Positions 29,075 to 42,247 of a DNA stretch of 64,000 nucleotides are shown here, piece after piece. Numbering within the stretch: position 1 is the first letter of the stretch; every line of letters starts with the position of its first letter. The DNA comes from Allacma fusca (Eukaryota > Arthropoda > Collembola > Symphypleona > Sminthuridae), in NCBI GenBank assembly GCA_947179485.1, contig OX359250.1:19140539-19204538 (forward strand), read 5' to 3'. The notes below the pieces were generated by a model. The model searched no databases. It saw only the letters and a program-made list of their open reading frames with translations, and was not told the origin of the DNA. Position numbers and translations under genes: made by a program.

Positions 29075-29633
29075 AATCACAAGAATTTCGTTATTACTTT
29101 CTGTTGGTTGGACCCATTCAGCGTGGCTAAAGTGTTTTTTACTACCGAGAGATACATAAGGTAGAAAACTGTTTTGCGCAAATTTTAATTGACTTTTTAC
29201 GTAATGGGCGTTTAAATGATACGGTGAGACTTGGGAAGAAATGATCAATTATCCATTATACGATTTTGTTATGGTCTTGTTATTCTCGGTTGTTTTTCGT
29301 CTTTCCTTTCCTCGTCTGGGAAGACATTCTTTGTGTGTAACTGTGAACGGGAACTACCCTCCTACAACTACTGGCACACATCAAAATGAGTAGTAAGAAT
29401 TACAACTTGTTACAGGTATAGCAATAAGGAATCCACTCAAGAGTTCCACGGAACAAGGTGAGACACACTACACGAGCAAACAATAAAAGCCTACCGCCGA
29501 CAGCACAACATACCCTTTAGTATTTGCAATTTCATTCAGTTTTTACGGTTTTCCCATAAGGTAACATTTTACTGCTGGATGCATGTGTATCTACATATAG
29601 GTATATATTTTTAGCTATGACTCCTCTACACAC

Positions 29634-29644
29634 AGAGAGAGATG

Positions 29645-29686
<42 letters not shown>
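29634..29686. repeat. (GA)n microsatellite
   Basis: A GA array of about 50 bases with a GATGGAGG interruption near its start. Confidence 0.96.
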
Positions 29687-29689
<3 letters not shown>

Positions 29690-31269
29690 GCCTAAAAGTC
29701 CATACGGTCTGAAAATAGGTAGACTTGTCCTTCAGACAGATACGAAACGGACTTTTAAATAATCGGATCCTCTAATCCTCCCTCGCATAAAATAACTGAT
29801 GATAGCTTTGCTTCCAGAAACTTTTTAAAATTCCATATGAGGAACAACTGGTAGGATGGGCACTGGGCATGCATATAATCATACAGGGCTATAGCCAGCC
29901 ATTTAACTGGTATTGGAAGATAAGCCATTAAACTTGATACCCGTAATGTGCTATATAATTGTCAATTGTTATTGAGTTTCGAGTTTCCCGAGTACTGTCT
30001 AGTATTTCGCTGGTGATGCATGTTACAACGCAATTTTTTCGCGATCTCGAAAGTCCAATGCTGAAGTACATATGTACATACGTCCCTGTGTAAGGGACTC
30101 AGTCGACGGCGGGATGCAGGACTCTATACTCAGAGTCACATATGGAGCGTCACAGTAATTTCCAGTATGTATTTTATAGCGTAATCCACACAGAGAGACA
30201 CAGTACATAAAAATCCCTGCCTTATTTGCCTACGTTACTTAATTTCACTAGACCTACTTTAGAGCTGAAGCTTGGAGCATGCTCGAGTCCGACTGTCTAG
30301 TCAAAGCTTCACAATAATTAGAAAGTACTTGCCCTTGCAATCCGTCGTTCTGCTAACATCACAAATGTCACGTTACTTTAATTACAGTTTTAATCTTAAC
30401 GATTACTACAGACTAACGCTCACTGGTGGCTTCGAGATGAGCGCATCAGTAAATTACTATGGCAACAACACTTACTTACTGTAATCCAATATAAACACTT
30501 ACTACGTGTGTACTCTTGCTTACGCCTTGATTTCCCTTTTTTATGAACAGGAGGAATAATTGAAGGAGTGCTTCCTGGGACTCCAACTAGGACAGCGCCA
30601 AGGCCTGGCCGGATTTAATTTAGTAAGTGTATAGATGTTTGTTTTTGGTTCGGTTCGGAAATTCCCAGAGGACTGATATTATATATACAAATCGAGTCAA
30701 CAGGAGCAAACCGATCTGACTGTAAGATTCTCACAGGATGGAGTATCTACAGATTCCTGAAAGGCGTGAAAATCTTGGAAATGACGGATGTAGTAGTAAG
30801 TATTTACTCCAGCACAGACATCTGTAAAGTCAAGACAGACGTAAATATGACTATATAGCCTCACCTGATGGAAACATAACCATTGCTAACAATACACGCT
30901 GGAGTGTTAGAAACGACATTTAATGACTCGACCTCTATTACTTTAATCGTAAAATCTGTCTCAAGGATAATTTTTTGTATCTCGCCTCGTCTACCCCGTT
31001 CCCCATTCCACATGATTCACACAAGGGGAGTCTGACATTCATCTCTGAAATGTTAATAAAATCAACGACGCTTCTCTCAAAATACATACCTGGTACAGTT
31101 GTTTCTTACTAATTCTGTGTTAAAATCTTTACAGGTAAGTTTGAACAATTGTGCAAGATCCATAAAGATATATATTCTTTTCACAAGTCCTATGATACCA
31201 TTTACACCGTTAGTCTCTATTGTAAGCTTCCACATGTAACAGCCCAGTGAGGTACTGATGTGCATTCCC

Positions 31270-31300
31270 TATATCTATATATATCTATATATAGATATAC
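31270..31300. repeat. Palindromic TATC/GATA A/T repeat
   Basis: TATATC units followed by TATATAGATATA make an imperfect inverted repeat. Confidence 0.8.
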
Positions 31301-32403
31301 AATCTATTGGTGCATGTTCCCAAGAAATTTCCCTGACTTTTCAAAGGGAACTGCCTCATTGACGATAGTTACTCATCCACATCCCCAGAGATACATACCT
31401 CCTATGTTCGAGACTCTTAAGTAGTATTATAAGTATTATTAGCACCAAATGGGACGCAAGTTGCATGGTGTGTGTCAAGCCTGTTGTGATGAGGCTGCAC
31501 TGAAAATAACAAATTAGAAGAGAGGATGTAGGTGGTCAGGAGCTGGTAACATGTGTTCACGATGCTTTTAGTACACAACAGCCTGTGAGGTATAAAAAAA
31601 ACTCCATGTAGGAAATCACTCTTCTGTTGTATTAGGGCATTTGGATCGATGGTGGTTAGAAATGCTCAGCGTTCCCCCTTCTTATTGAGTGTGTATATGC
31701 ACAAGAGAATTATTAGTTAATTCCAAATAGAAGAGTCGTTTCTTCAATCAAAATGTAAATGCCATGTAGTCTTGTTGTGGTTTATAAAAATAGGAGACTC
31801 GGGACCATCAGAAATCATTAATGGAAATAGAAAACATTTAAAGTTCCTTCGACACATAACAGAATCTTATTAACACTGCATAAATTACTTTGGCGTCACT
31901 TCGAGCGTACCTCACGGATGCTTGGAAGTTTTGAACCCTCTTCCATTTCCATGTATGTATGCTCACAATGGCTGGAGTGAGAGGATTTTGAAATGAAAGA
32001 AGTGTATCTACATAACAAAAAATAGGACTTTTGATGAAAGTATATAAAAATCACAATTGTAATTACAATGCCCATTCACGGCTCTACAGACTCCGGAGCT
32101 TCGAGTCAGACCCTCTTGTCCCACACTGACAAAAATCATTTCGGCCCTTTGAAAAAATATTTCAGGCGTTATAGACGAGAACTACAGGGGCCGTGCTTTT
32201 CCGTCACTTGAGTGCCTAAAGGCTTGGAAAGCTAAATGTGAAAGAAAACTATACTAAATGAGGGTTCCAGCCGCAACGTTCCCAACCTGGAATGAACCTT
32301 TCTTTATAAATGATTTGGAATGGAATAAAGTATGTATATGACGGGAGAGTGTCCCATGAGGTAATTACACCACAGACCGAATTCTTGGCAGAACAAAAAA
32401 ACT

Positions 32404-32415
32404 TTTATTTTTATT
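32404..32415 (-). terminator. Tandem AATAAA pair, possible distal poly(A) signal
   Basis: Two adjacent AATAAA hexamers are read on the minus strand at 32415-32404. They lie near the left edge of the A-rich tract that follows SoxC. If used, the SoxC 3' UTR would be about 9.4 kb. This is an inference from position only. Confidence 0.2.
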
Positions 32416-32548
32416 CCTGTCGTTTTCTTCATACGGATATATACGCAGATTGATAGATATCTCATACATAATATTTTTGTGATTTTGAATTAATAGTACT
32501 CACATCTTAATATACTAATGGCTTTATAGTAGGTTTAAGTAAATACGA

Positions 32549-32600
32549 TATATAATGTATGATATATATATAATATATATATATATATGTATATATATTA
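32549..32600. repeat. (TA)n tract
   Basis: Interrupted TA alternation just right of the tandem AATAAA pair. Confidence 0.92.
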
Positions 32601-35600
32601 GTTGTCTATGCTTTGTTGGTTTGCGTTCACTTTGTTTTTTCTTGAATATATAGCAACTATACTTTACATAGTGTGTCGCTTTTGTATGATCCCTTAAGTA
32701 TAGTTAAAAATAAAGGGGGATTGAAAATCCTCAGGATTAAACATGAAAACTTGGAATTCATTTGTATAAAACCATAACATATTGCTACGGGAAGAAACCA
32801 AAAATGTCTTTACACTTTCAGATTACACAGTTTAACACACTGCATCAAATCATGTCAAAATCTGACGCAAGATCTGCAGACACTCGAGAGGTGCAGCAAT
32901 AAACACAAGCAAAATACATTACAGTCCAATGCTTAAATGTAATTATTGTAATTCACAAGTTAAAATTCATATTCAAAAAGTACATTATAGTATTGAAAAA
33001 CACTTTTTAGACGTGATTAGGCAAGAAATCATTCTTACAAATCCAAAATATGTAGTGTACAAAGAAACCACAAAACATCTTATTAAAGTTGACGTTGGGA
33101 CACGTCAAGTATGTATAACAAGCGCTTGAGCGTCGATTCAAAATCATTACATAGAGCAGGTGAAGACTCAGGATAAAACTATATACATAACGTGTGGACA
33201 ACGTGCGAAAGAAATTACACATAATTTCTTACTTAGGATATGTGTTCATCATCATTGCTACAGGAAACACACCGTATTCGCAGTAAATGAAACGAAATAA
33301 AAGGTAACAATAGTAACAATGAATATTTTAATAAGTACCAACATGACACGACATGCTAATGAGACATATGTGCTTAAGTACAGCTATCGATTAGTATTTA
33401 TGGTTAGGCATCCTTGGATTTATTTGTGAATGTGACTTAGATATTGGTTCAAGTTCAAGTCCCAAGAATATATTTTTATAAAAGGAAATAAAAAAAAACA
33501 CGATGAATAAAAGAGCACAGGTGTCGTACAGCCAACAAGGAAATGTAATATTCGTTGTCGTCACGCCATTTCACTATAATAGTGTTCAGTGGAGAATCAA
33601 TACTGTTTGTTTATAAAATAACCTTTCACTATGCGGATGACTTGAACATAAGCCTGAATTAATGCATATTGTTATAGTAACGTATGTTCCTTTGTGGTTT
33701 CAATTTACTATTATTTTGTCGCCCTTAATTACTACATATGATAATTTCAATGCACACTCACAGTAATTATCCATGCGATGTCTTTGAAATGATCATGACA
33801 AATACAGAGACAGAAACTCCAAGACTGTCAAGGCAGATTCCTTGACAATCACTATTAATTACAATAAAAAAAACTTGCATATTATCCTTAGAATTCGAAT
33901 AAAAGTAAGACCAACGACGGCTACAGTATGAAAGTAATAGTAGTCATATATTGTGTTAAAGTTATTAAACCTTCGTTTGTGAAAAAATTGCGTGCGGAGT
34001 AAATTATATATGTATTATAAACACCCGTTCAAAACTAAACATTAAAAATATTGATGCAATATGTATGCCATGTTTAGTAAAATAAAAATTTGTTCCACTG
34101 AAATGCCAAAAACAATGTCACTTTGAAAATTAGAGCACCTTGAAAATATTTCTCTCCAAGACTTGAATAATATTATTCTGAATATTATTTCAATCAATCA
34201 AAATAAAAAAAATTGATTTAGGACAATCATTTTCCATTACTATTGCCAAAAACCAACACCGATTCGACGACGATAAAAATGTATGCACTTATATTTATAT
34301 ATACTGTACCGAGACGAGGGTACGACGATACGATGTCTTTTGGAAATAAAACCAATCCCCTTGAAGACGATATTGTAACTAATTTAAAACTACTTTGCAT
34401 GCTACAGGTGAAATGTACAATCCGATTGATATAAATAAACTTGAAAACATTCTCCAAAAACACTGACTGCCGTTCAAGACTAATAAATATAGATTTTAAG
34501 CGCACTGGTACCAATCAAGGCAAAATAAAAATTCTTCAATAAAATTGACCTGAAAATATTAATACTTCTGTACGTACAGTCCGTTTCATCGTGTTTATAC
34601 GTCTTCATCTGTAAACTATACTCTCCTACTTTACACAACACACCACCTCAAACTTACAACCAGTCTCTCCGAAACTCCGATTATTTACAACCTACTGTAA
34701 TTAATGCATATATGTAAGTAAATGTAAATAAATGGTACTACACAAATATATAACAAAAAAGCTAGAAGCACACAAAACTTACATGTCAATGCTCACATCT
34801 ACTCCACTATACCTTCCCACAAAGTATCAAGATAGTAAATCCTACTATTTTACACAAATATCCTATTATACCTTTACCACTAGGAAAAACAAATGAATCA
34901 ATTAAATTAAATTACTGTATACCTAGAAACAACCTACATACGTGCTATCTAAACTAATATACTACACTACAACCCCTGCCCGTGAGAAAAAACTGGATAA
35001 ACCCACCCAAATATAATTTTGATGTTTATCTCTACAGAGCGGCTAAATGCATTGTGTCTGGCTTGATCGACAGGACTCGCTTTACACTTCCATGAATTCC
35101 AAAATAAAATTAAACACACTCTTAAGTCAGAATAGTGAAGGAGTAATACGAATCCCAGAACCCTTATACTAAACCTTATTCGTAAGTGTAGAGAGGAAGT
35201 CCCCAAAAATAGTGTACAAAAATTACTCTAAAATCAACACACATCTAAACAGCAGTCACCCTCCCTTCCTGCCCCGCTCTCTAACCCACTGACATGCAGA
35301 AACTGTTGTAATGTTGTAAACAGGGAGGATCTCACAGCTCTCGTGAACCATGGTCCTTGATGTATACTAACAATAAGCATCCAAGTATTAAGCACAGTCG
35401 AAAATAGCCAGAATGTCCGAGCTCGAGAAATTGTTGACATACGGCTAGCAACAGTTCCATTTACTCCTATACTCTACAAATAATGTAAAAATGGTTGCAA
35501 TAATTATATCAATCAAGCGGATTCAACAGCATTTTGACTCTATACACAAGTAAAAACAAAATAATTTCAACAAGGAAAGATATGTGAAGCAGGAGACATT

Positions 35601-38533
35601 TAAGCTACACGTCATCAATAAACGTTTAAAAAGTGTGAATAAATTCACATTTGTAATATGCGTTAATAATGATAAAGTCTATGGTCCCTCCTTATCCGAA
35701 TAACAGTACGACATCTCGAAAAGATGGTCGTATTCAACATCCAATGCAAGATCTAAGGTATTCAACGAAAATGTTTTGTTTTCAAATGGAAATCCATTTT
35801 GAGCTTAACAATTAAAACATAAAGAAGTAACCATTTTTAAGTGTATGATTTCCCACTGCAAGTTTTTCCATAAGCAATAAATGTATATTATAACCAACAT
35901 TCACACGGTGCAGATAATGGTAATAGCAATAATAGCCTTATACTGTACGTTCGTTATTATACTTACAATCAAGTCAAGCCATGAGGTAGATTAGGTGAGT
36001 GTATATAAATCTCTTCTTCATTTATTGCGGAAATGCTCAAGACTCGCAACAAAATTCAAGGCAAACTGTTCGCGAGCTCTCATCAAAAGCTACTTACGTA
36101 TGCATTCCATCGTTTCGTCTGCAAGTAGATACTATAAGGAGTTTTAATAATAAGAAACAAAACTCTGCAGTCCTGAATTGATATCCAAACAGCTTCCACG
36201 AAACTATGCAGGCCAACACTCATACGTACTTACACCTTATACTTATTCTCTTGGCAGGCTAAAATCTATAGACAAACCTCTGTCATAAATTCTGCATACC
36301 CTTGCCAAAACCTGACAACACAAACTGCCTCTGTTCCAATGATTTTTTTGTTTTATCAACTAGTAAGGTACTTCCTACTTCAGTGCTCCTATAAACCATA
36401 TACTGTAATAATAAGTTTGTTTGCTTGATATTTACACCCTTTCTCTACGATAGGTACATATAGTCATATGCTGGATCTCTATACTTCCCTTAACACTAAC
36501 AGCAAATATAGTTACATAAATACACGCACTTTTCCTTAAATTAAACTGTAAACGCATTCATCCTGGAAATATTCCTTCAGTAGTAATTGATAATGTGCAA
36601 AAAGGTACAATTTTTCAGTAACTCTATTCACCTCGGTCTTGTCATGAGCTCTTGTAAATAACAAAATTAAATTATGTACTTTTTCTCCTATAATGGTAAT
36701 TATTACTAACCCTACATGTACTACCTACATGTACAACGATATGTGGACCAATATTGTAATTTTGCCTCCATACCTCCACTACTAATATGCCTTCAATCCC
36801 CCGCTCACCACATTTGAAGGCTGACAAACCTTGCAAAAAAACAGATAAATCCTATCTCTAAATCAATCACCTTAAGAGCATGAAAAACCCTCCACCATGC
36901 ATTATAGCAGTCATGAAAATGCATATATATATATATATACCTATAATATATAGTTTAATGAAAAGCTCAAACGTCCTAAGCTTCAGCAGTATTTCTTCCT
37001 AAAATGCTAAGCAGTCTCACTCTCATCATTCATTATATATGGTGTGTCTACAAATCATTTCATTTCACTCTCATACGGTAACTGCAGGCGTTACCAGTAC
37101 ACTCAAGTAAAAATTCATGAAATATTCAAAGGAGGCTGTTTCAGACCCCAACTAAACTGCCTAGACATGAGTTGAAAATAAACTCAAAGATAGAGCACAG
37201 ATGTATTTTGGGTAGATGATTAAATCCACTGTAGCTAGATACAAGAATGAGAATACAAGTCATACTTGAAAACTTAACCTGGGGGTTTCTTACAAAACTT
37301 CATTCACGAGAGTACAAAATTCTAGTTATGTACACTTCATAAATTAGTAGTAAAACAGGAGTTACCTGAAAGTTGCAATAAGTTTTGCATTAACTTTTCT
37401 AAAAAACTCATGTATTCGACTAACATATATTTTATGCCTGTACTTTAAAATACAACACTGTTTATCCGACGCCGTCCATTGTGGGCTTCTGATAGCAACA
37501 CACGACAACAGTTTCCCATGACGATGTTCCAACTAGGATCAACAGACATTGGAAAAACCGGTGGTGTAGTTATAACCAGAACCCTCATACCAACTTGAAA
37601 CGGCTAATTGTGTTATGCTAGATTCTACACACACACACACACAAATACATGCAAAATTTCCAAACCGTGTCAAATCAATACTAAAAATCAACACATGATT
37701 GATACTTTGATACCATTCAATAACAAAAAAAAAGTTAACTTACTAACTCTATATAAAAACTCTTGTCTAACCTAAATTCATAAAATGCATTTTTATGAGA
37801 ATAGTGTGTATATAATGTATGTAATTTTATCTATATAATAAGCGTACACCTCCGAGACAACCAACTCCCCTACAACACATGACGATTTTGGAAAACCAGT
37901 TTGTTATAAATTAGCCTGACGTCACAAAATTTAGTTTCGTGAAATTAACTTGAGCATAACTCAAGTGAAGCTTGGTAAATTACGACCATAAATGCAATTT
38001 TGCAGGATCATAATCATATGAAAGCGTAGATTTGGTTTGCTACCATGCAGTGACAACGTTCGGGGATTCTTTCTTTTGCCAACAAAAGACAAGGATCGAA
38101 TCCATGTTTTATCATCATGAAGCATTGTCCTCACTCAGTGTTAATCATAAAATAGCTTTGTACAATATTATAAAAATCCTCCTCTCATCTATGTACCTAT
38201 ACACTCTCACAATATAGCTTACATAAGCAATATGTGTATCTATATATGTTCATACACACTAAAGTATTAAATCTGCAAACATTGAGCGACCATAGTCGTC
38301 ATAAAAATATATCTTGTTTATATATGATGTACCTACATCATATCCCAGTATTACATCTACAGCTGCAAACAGTGCAAACCATCATTTAACATGTAACTAG
38401 GATGCATATGAGATGAATAAGCGTATTTATATTAGGGTGAGTAGTCTTTAGCCAAGCTTCGGGAAACTTTGAAGCATAGTCACAGTAAATATGTACCTGG
38501 AGACCATACTTCATCATCAGACCGCCTGAAATC

Positions 38534-38561
38534 ATATATATATGTATATATATATATATAT
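38534..38561. repeat. (TA)n tract
   Basis: TA alternation with a single TG interruption. Confidence 0.92.
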
Positions 38562-40956
38562 TCAGCCAACTCTCAAAATATCGTAGCGAGCAGATAGTAC
38601 ACATATACATATGCCGTTAAAATAAATAGCTACATGGGAGTTTCAGCTGTAGTAGGTAGGTAAGCAAAAAAGAGTTTTTCTCCTTTAAACTTGATCCATA
38701 ATTATTTATAACTGCGGTTTTAGGTGGATATTCGTGCGAGTATGTAGTGTAGTTTGTAAGCATGCCGAAATATGTATGCAAGTAATGCGTGTATGAATGT
38801 TGTGAATGCGAGTAAATCCTCTTCTCTATGCTGCTTTGCTCCTGCTACGACTCAATTCAAGGTGAAGTGATGTGAATGTGAATGACTTGGAGCGCTATTC
38901 AATATTCAATCATACATAACTAGCTATTTTCCTTTGCTACGACTTTTTATTTACTTAGTTATGCATTAATGCATCTTTCACCTTGTTTGCTCTTGTACAT
39001 ATTATATATATATGCTGAGGAGGGAACATTTTACAGACCTGGCCTTATCCAACGATATTCACACTTTAATTCACATCTTAGGCCATTTTCATAGTACAGA
39101 AAATATATATGCAGTCATTCTTGAAACCAAAAGGTGGTAGGTATGGTTCCTTTCCTTTGGAAGATAAAATTTACATTTCCCAATAAAGTGTCAGAAAACT
39201 TCACTTTCCGAATCTTTTGCATTTTGCTATATATTCTAAATTTTAGATACCCAACCATTTGGATCCGTTTAAACGCATTCCTTTAATTTCCTATTTCTCA
39301 ATAGATCGATTCTTATTCCAGTTCTGGAGCTCAGACTTTTCTATCAATTCCTAATTAGCAACATATCTGACGGTGAAAAGAACTCAAGGACTGTTGAATA
39401 TTAGCATAATTATGGAAAGGCAAATACAAAATCTATGTCTTCAAATTTCCTGGAATTTCAATTATTTTCAAGTTTGTCAAATATTAATTGAACCCTCCTT
39501 CAAAAACAGTCACAGTCGAGCTCCATCAGTTAATTTTATTTAACCAAGCATTTTTGAAAAAAAAATAATGAATGGTTCATCACAGTTTTCTTTTGAACAT
39601 TTAGAAACCGGTATAGGTTCACCGACAACTGTTACTAAATAATGTTTCTTTCCAAAGTGCTTAGTGATCAGAAGAGGGGAATGAATACTACTCAAGGATT
39701 ACCATTGGAAAGACAGCAGTAAGCAAGGGTAGATATGCGTAATGTACCAAGGAATGACTTTCAGGCTTCGTGATCATGAAAATCACTCTTTGCTTCTTTG
39801 TCAACGCAAACACGTGAGAGTCCATTAACACGAGACAAAACATCCTTAAACTTTACTTTACCATAAAAGTACACTCTAAGATACTATTTGCATTTTGCAA
39901 CGCTCATATATAGCTTCCAATTATTTTTTTGATTAGTCACAATGATACAACTATACTGATATATCAATATGAGCAAGAAGAGTTGCTTGGTTATACATAC
40001 GTACACGTAAGCTCTTTCAAGTTACGAAGATAAAAACAAACCATATAAAAATCTGACTTTAAGTGTTGATTTAACAAAAAGGTCAACCAAATAATAGGGA
40101 TGAAGATCAACATAAGTAAGTTGAAAAGAACTTAACTAATTCCAGAAACCAGAGCTGAAACCAGGAGGGAACAACGCGAAAACCACCCCATTCAAATGAA
40201 CTTAATATTGAAGTTGTCTTAGCCAAATATCAAAGCAATCTACTGCCAACCATGGAATTTACATCCACGAATACGTAAGCAATAAGTGCGCTATTGTTAT
40301 TAAGAGCAATAGAGTATTATTTATTCAACAACTAATTTAATTAGAGCTACAGAATCGTACACTCATAGGAAATTAGTTTAAAACAATCGAATGTATGTAT
40401 TAGGTATACAGGCATTGGGGGATTTAGAATATAGACCCATCATAAGTTCTAACTGGAAGTGGAATTTTTAAGCAGTATAACATCAAAATATGCCTCAAAA
40501 TACCTCATGAACTTCAGTGTTACCATGGAATTGTATGTAATGTATCCACAAGGACATTATGCACGACAAAATTTCCATACATCTGATTAACAAGCAGCAC
40601 ACTTCACTCCACAAACTGCTTAACTCCCCGCATTTCCTTCCACACTCGTATCATCAATGAGGAAATTTCGTATAAGTACATTGAATCTTATATAAAATAA
40701 TCAAACTACAGCAACATAAACTACTCTAAACTTGACAAACGGACTGACGACAAAGTTATAACTCTGCAAAGTCAATAATACACTGATAACGATAATTAGT
40801 TTTTCAGGGCAACGAACCAGAGCTTATAGCATGCTAGGCACAAAAATCATATGGTTTCAATTTAAAAATGCTTGCACACATTGGTAGTTGCCATATTCAA
40901 GATATTGCAAATACACTCACTTTATATGTCAACGGCCTAAGCTATGGGAATCATGT

Positions 40957-40962
40957 TTTATT
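40957..40962 (-). terminator. Candidate SoxC poly(A) signal (AATAAA)
   Basis: TTTATT on the plus strand gives AATAAA on the transcribed strand, about 860 bases after the SoxC stop. Further AATAAA hexamers occur downstream (for example 36021-36026 and 33419-33424), so this is one of several candidates. Confidence 0.3.
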
Positions 40963-41822
40963 ACTTGGTGATTATTTCTGCTACATCACTATAAATGAGC
41001 TTGCATCCGTATTCGGTATGCATGCACTCTTGCTGAATCCATGGGAATATTAATCATTTGTGCGGAATTCAGATTTGAATGAGATACTCTTGAATCACTG
41101 CTATAGGTCTTCAAAAAAGATGTTAAATAGGTTAAACTTCCACAGCAAGGGTATTTTTATACTAATGTATTAAATAAAGTTATTATAATGGTACGACTGT
41201 TTCGCAAATGATTATAACAAAATTTTCTCATACATGTATGTAAGTTATGATGTTGTACAGTAATATTTATACTCTGAAGGGAGACATACAGTTCAACTAA
41301 ATACTGCAACTTGGAAAATTACGCACCACAACTATTAAAGGTACTTCATTTCTATTCTCTTTTCGCAATATACTTTATATGTAGTTATCTTAAAAAATTA
41401 ATTGCGAATGTGTTTCGGAAAACTACGAGTTAATCTACTAATTATTACTGGTAGCAGTATGTATATATAGTAGTAGCATTAAAAGTAGTTACTATGTATG
41501 TATAAATATGTAATTAACTAAATACTAAAAATGGTTTTGAATATGCTAAAACAAAAACTTACAGTTTTTATAATATTATTCCAACTTTGTAAAGAAATGT
41601 TCGACTAACCATCTGTTACGATGCAGCCAGAATAGAAAAAAGCTTTTACAAATAATGAAAAGAATAATCAATCTAACAATGACAATGAAAAAAGGTCTCA
41701 TTGCATATTTAAGTGTATAACTTTAAAAAGTTCATCAAACCTTCAAACGTGTTCCATGTGTGTTGCGAATGCGTAATCAATATATATTATATTATCAATA
41801 AACTTTAGCAAAACTTTCTCAT

Positions 41823-42247
41823 TTAAAGATATAAGTTTGAATCGAGATTACTGGTAGTCGAGAAATTGAAATCCAGACTGACGCTGGTGATAGGCTGGTC
41901 CCATTGAATGGAGCGCCAAGGATCCATGGGATCCTCGGTTATGCATGGATCTACAATAGCATCGTCGGGTAAGTCCAATCCAACATCTTCATCCGAAATT
42001 GGTTCAATTTTGAAGTCATCGGTGGGAAGTTGAAACAGATCATCTAGAGAGCCCATCCCATCTAAGCCATTCTCTGAGTGTGAGACACCCGAGAAGATAT
42101 CATCATCCTCCAAGGTCGCCACTTGCTCTACCTTGACCCGAACTGAATCGTGGATGACCGGTGAAGCGTACATAGGCATATCCGGGCTTCCTGGAATAAT
42201 ATCCTCCACTGCTACCAACTTTTGTAAACCAGGGATAGCCTCAAGAA
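41823..42247 (-). CDS. SoxC: SoxC coding exon 3 (acidic C-terminal activation region)
   Basis: The last coding exon encodes residues 324-464. It starts [10 protein letters not shown] and contains two psi-K-x-E motifs of the SUMO-acceptor type: VKVE (K about 362) and FKIE (K about 403). An acidic stretch between about 370 and 430 is rich in Asp, with DDLFQLP and [11 protein letters not shown]. The tail is [10 protein letters not shown] followed by a Ser/Asn/Leu-rich end. Acidic and hydrophobic composition at this place matches the SoxC transactivation domain in general. The exact ending known from vertebrate Sox4/11 is not recognisable. The exon is short and simple, and its membership is supported by splice signals and phase. 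Confidence 0.88.

Larger units (their letters stand above)
27743..32403. other. Intergenic between the candidate exon and the SoxC downstream tract
   Basis: The G-run, one (GA)n tract and A/T repeats are the only structured elements I see. The frame at 28859-29248 spans the G-run and is low complexity on both strands. Confidence 0.55.
32416..41822 (-). other. Gene-free A-rich tract downstream of SoxC; possible long 3' UTR or downstream transcribed region
   Basis: I find no convincing coding exon in these 9.4 kb. Plus-strand C exceeds G in many stretches (34621-34680: 25 C, 3 G; 36781-36840: 19 C, 7 G), which is G over C on the SoxC-sense strand. The bias is interrupted, with G exceeding C near 39.36-39.8 kb. 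(TA)n tracts lie at 32549-32600, 36921-36939 and 38534-38561, and a short (AC)n at 37627-37643. The 66-codon frame at 32929-33129 (plus) has a CxxC near its start but no matching histidines in a known spacing, so I do not call it. Confidence 0.35.

Noticed and set aside
32929-33129. 66-codon frame with a CNYC motif resembling a zinc finger
   Set aside because: Only one CxxC pair with no properly spaced His/Cys partner, and it runs opposite to the presumed SoxC downstream transcript. Chance is likely.
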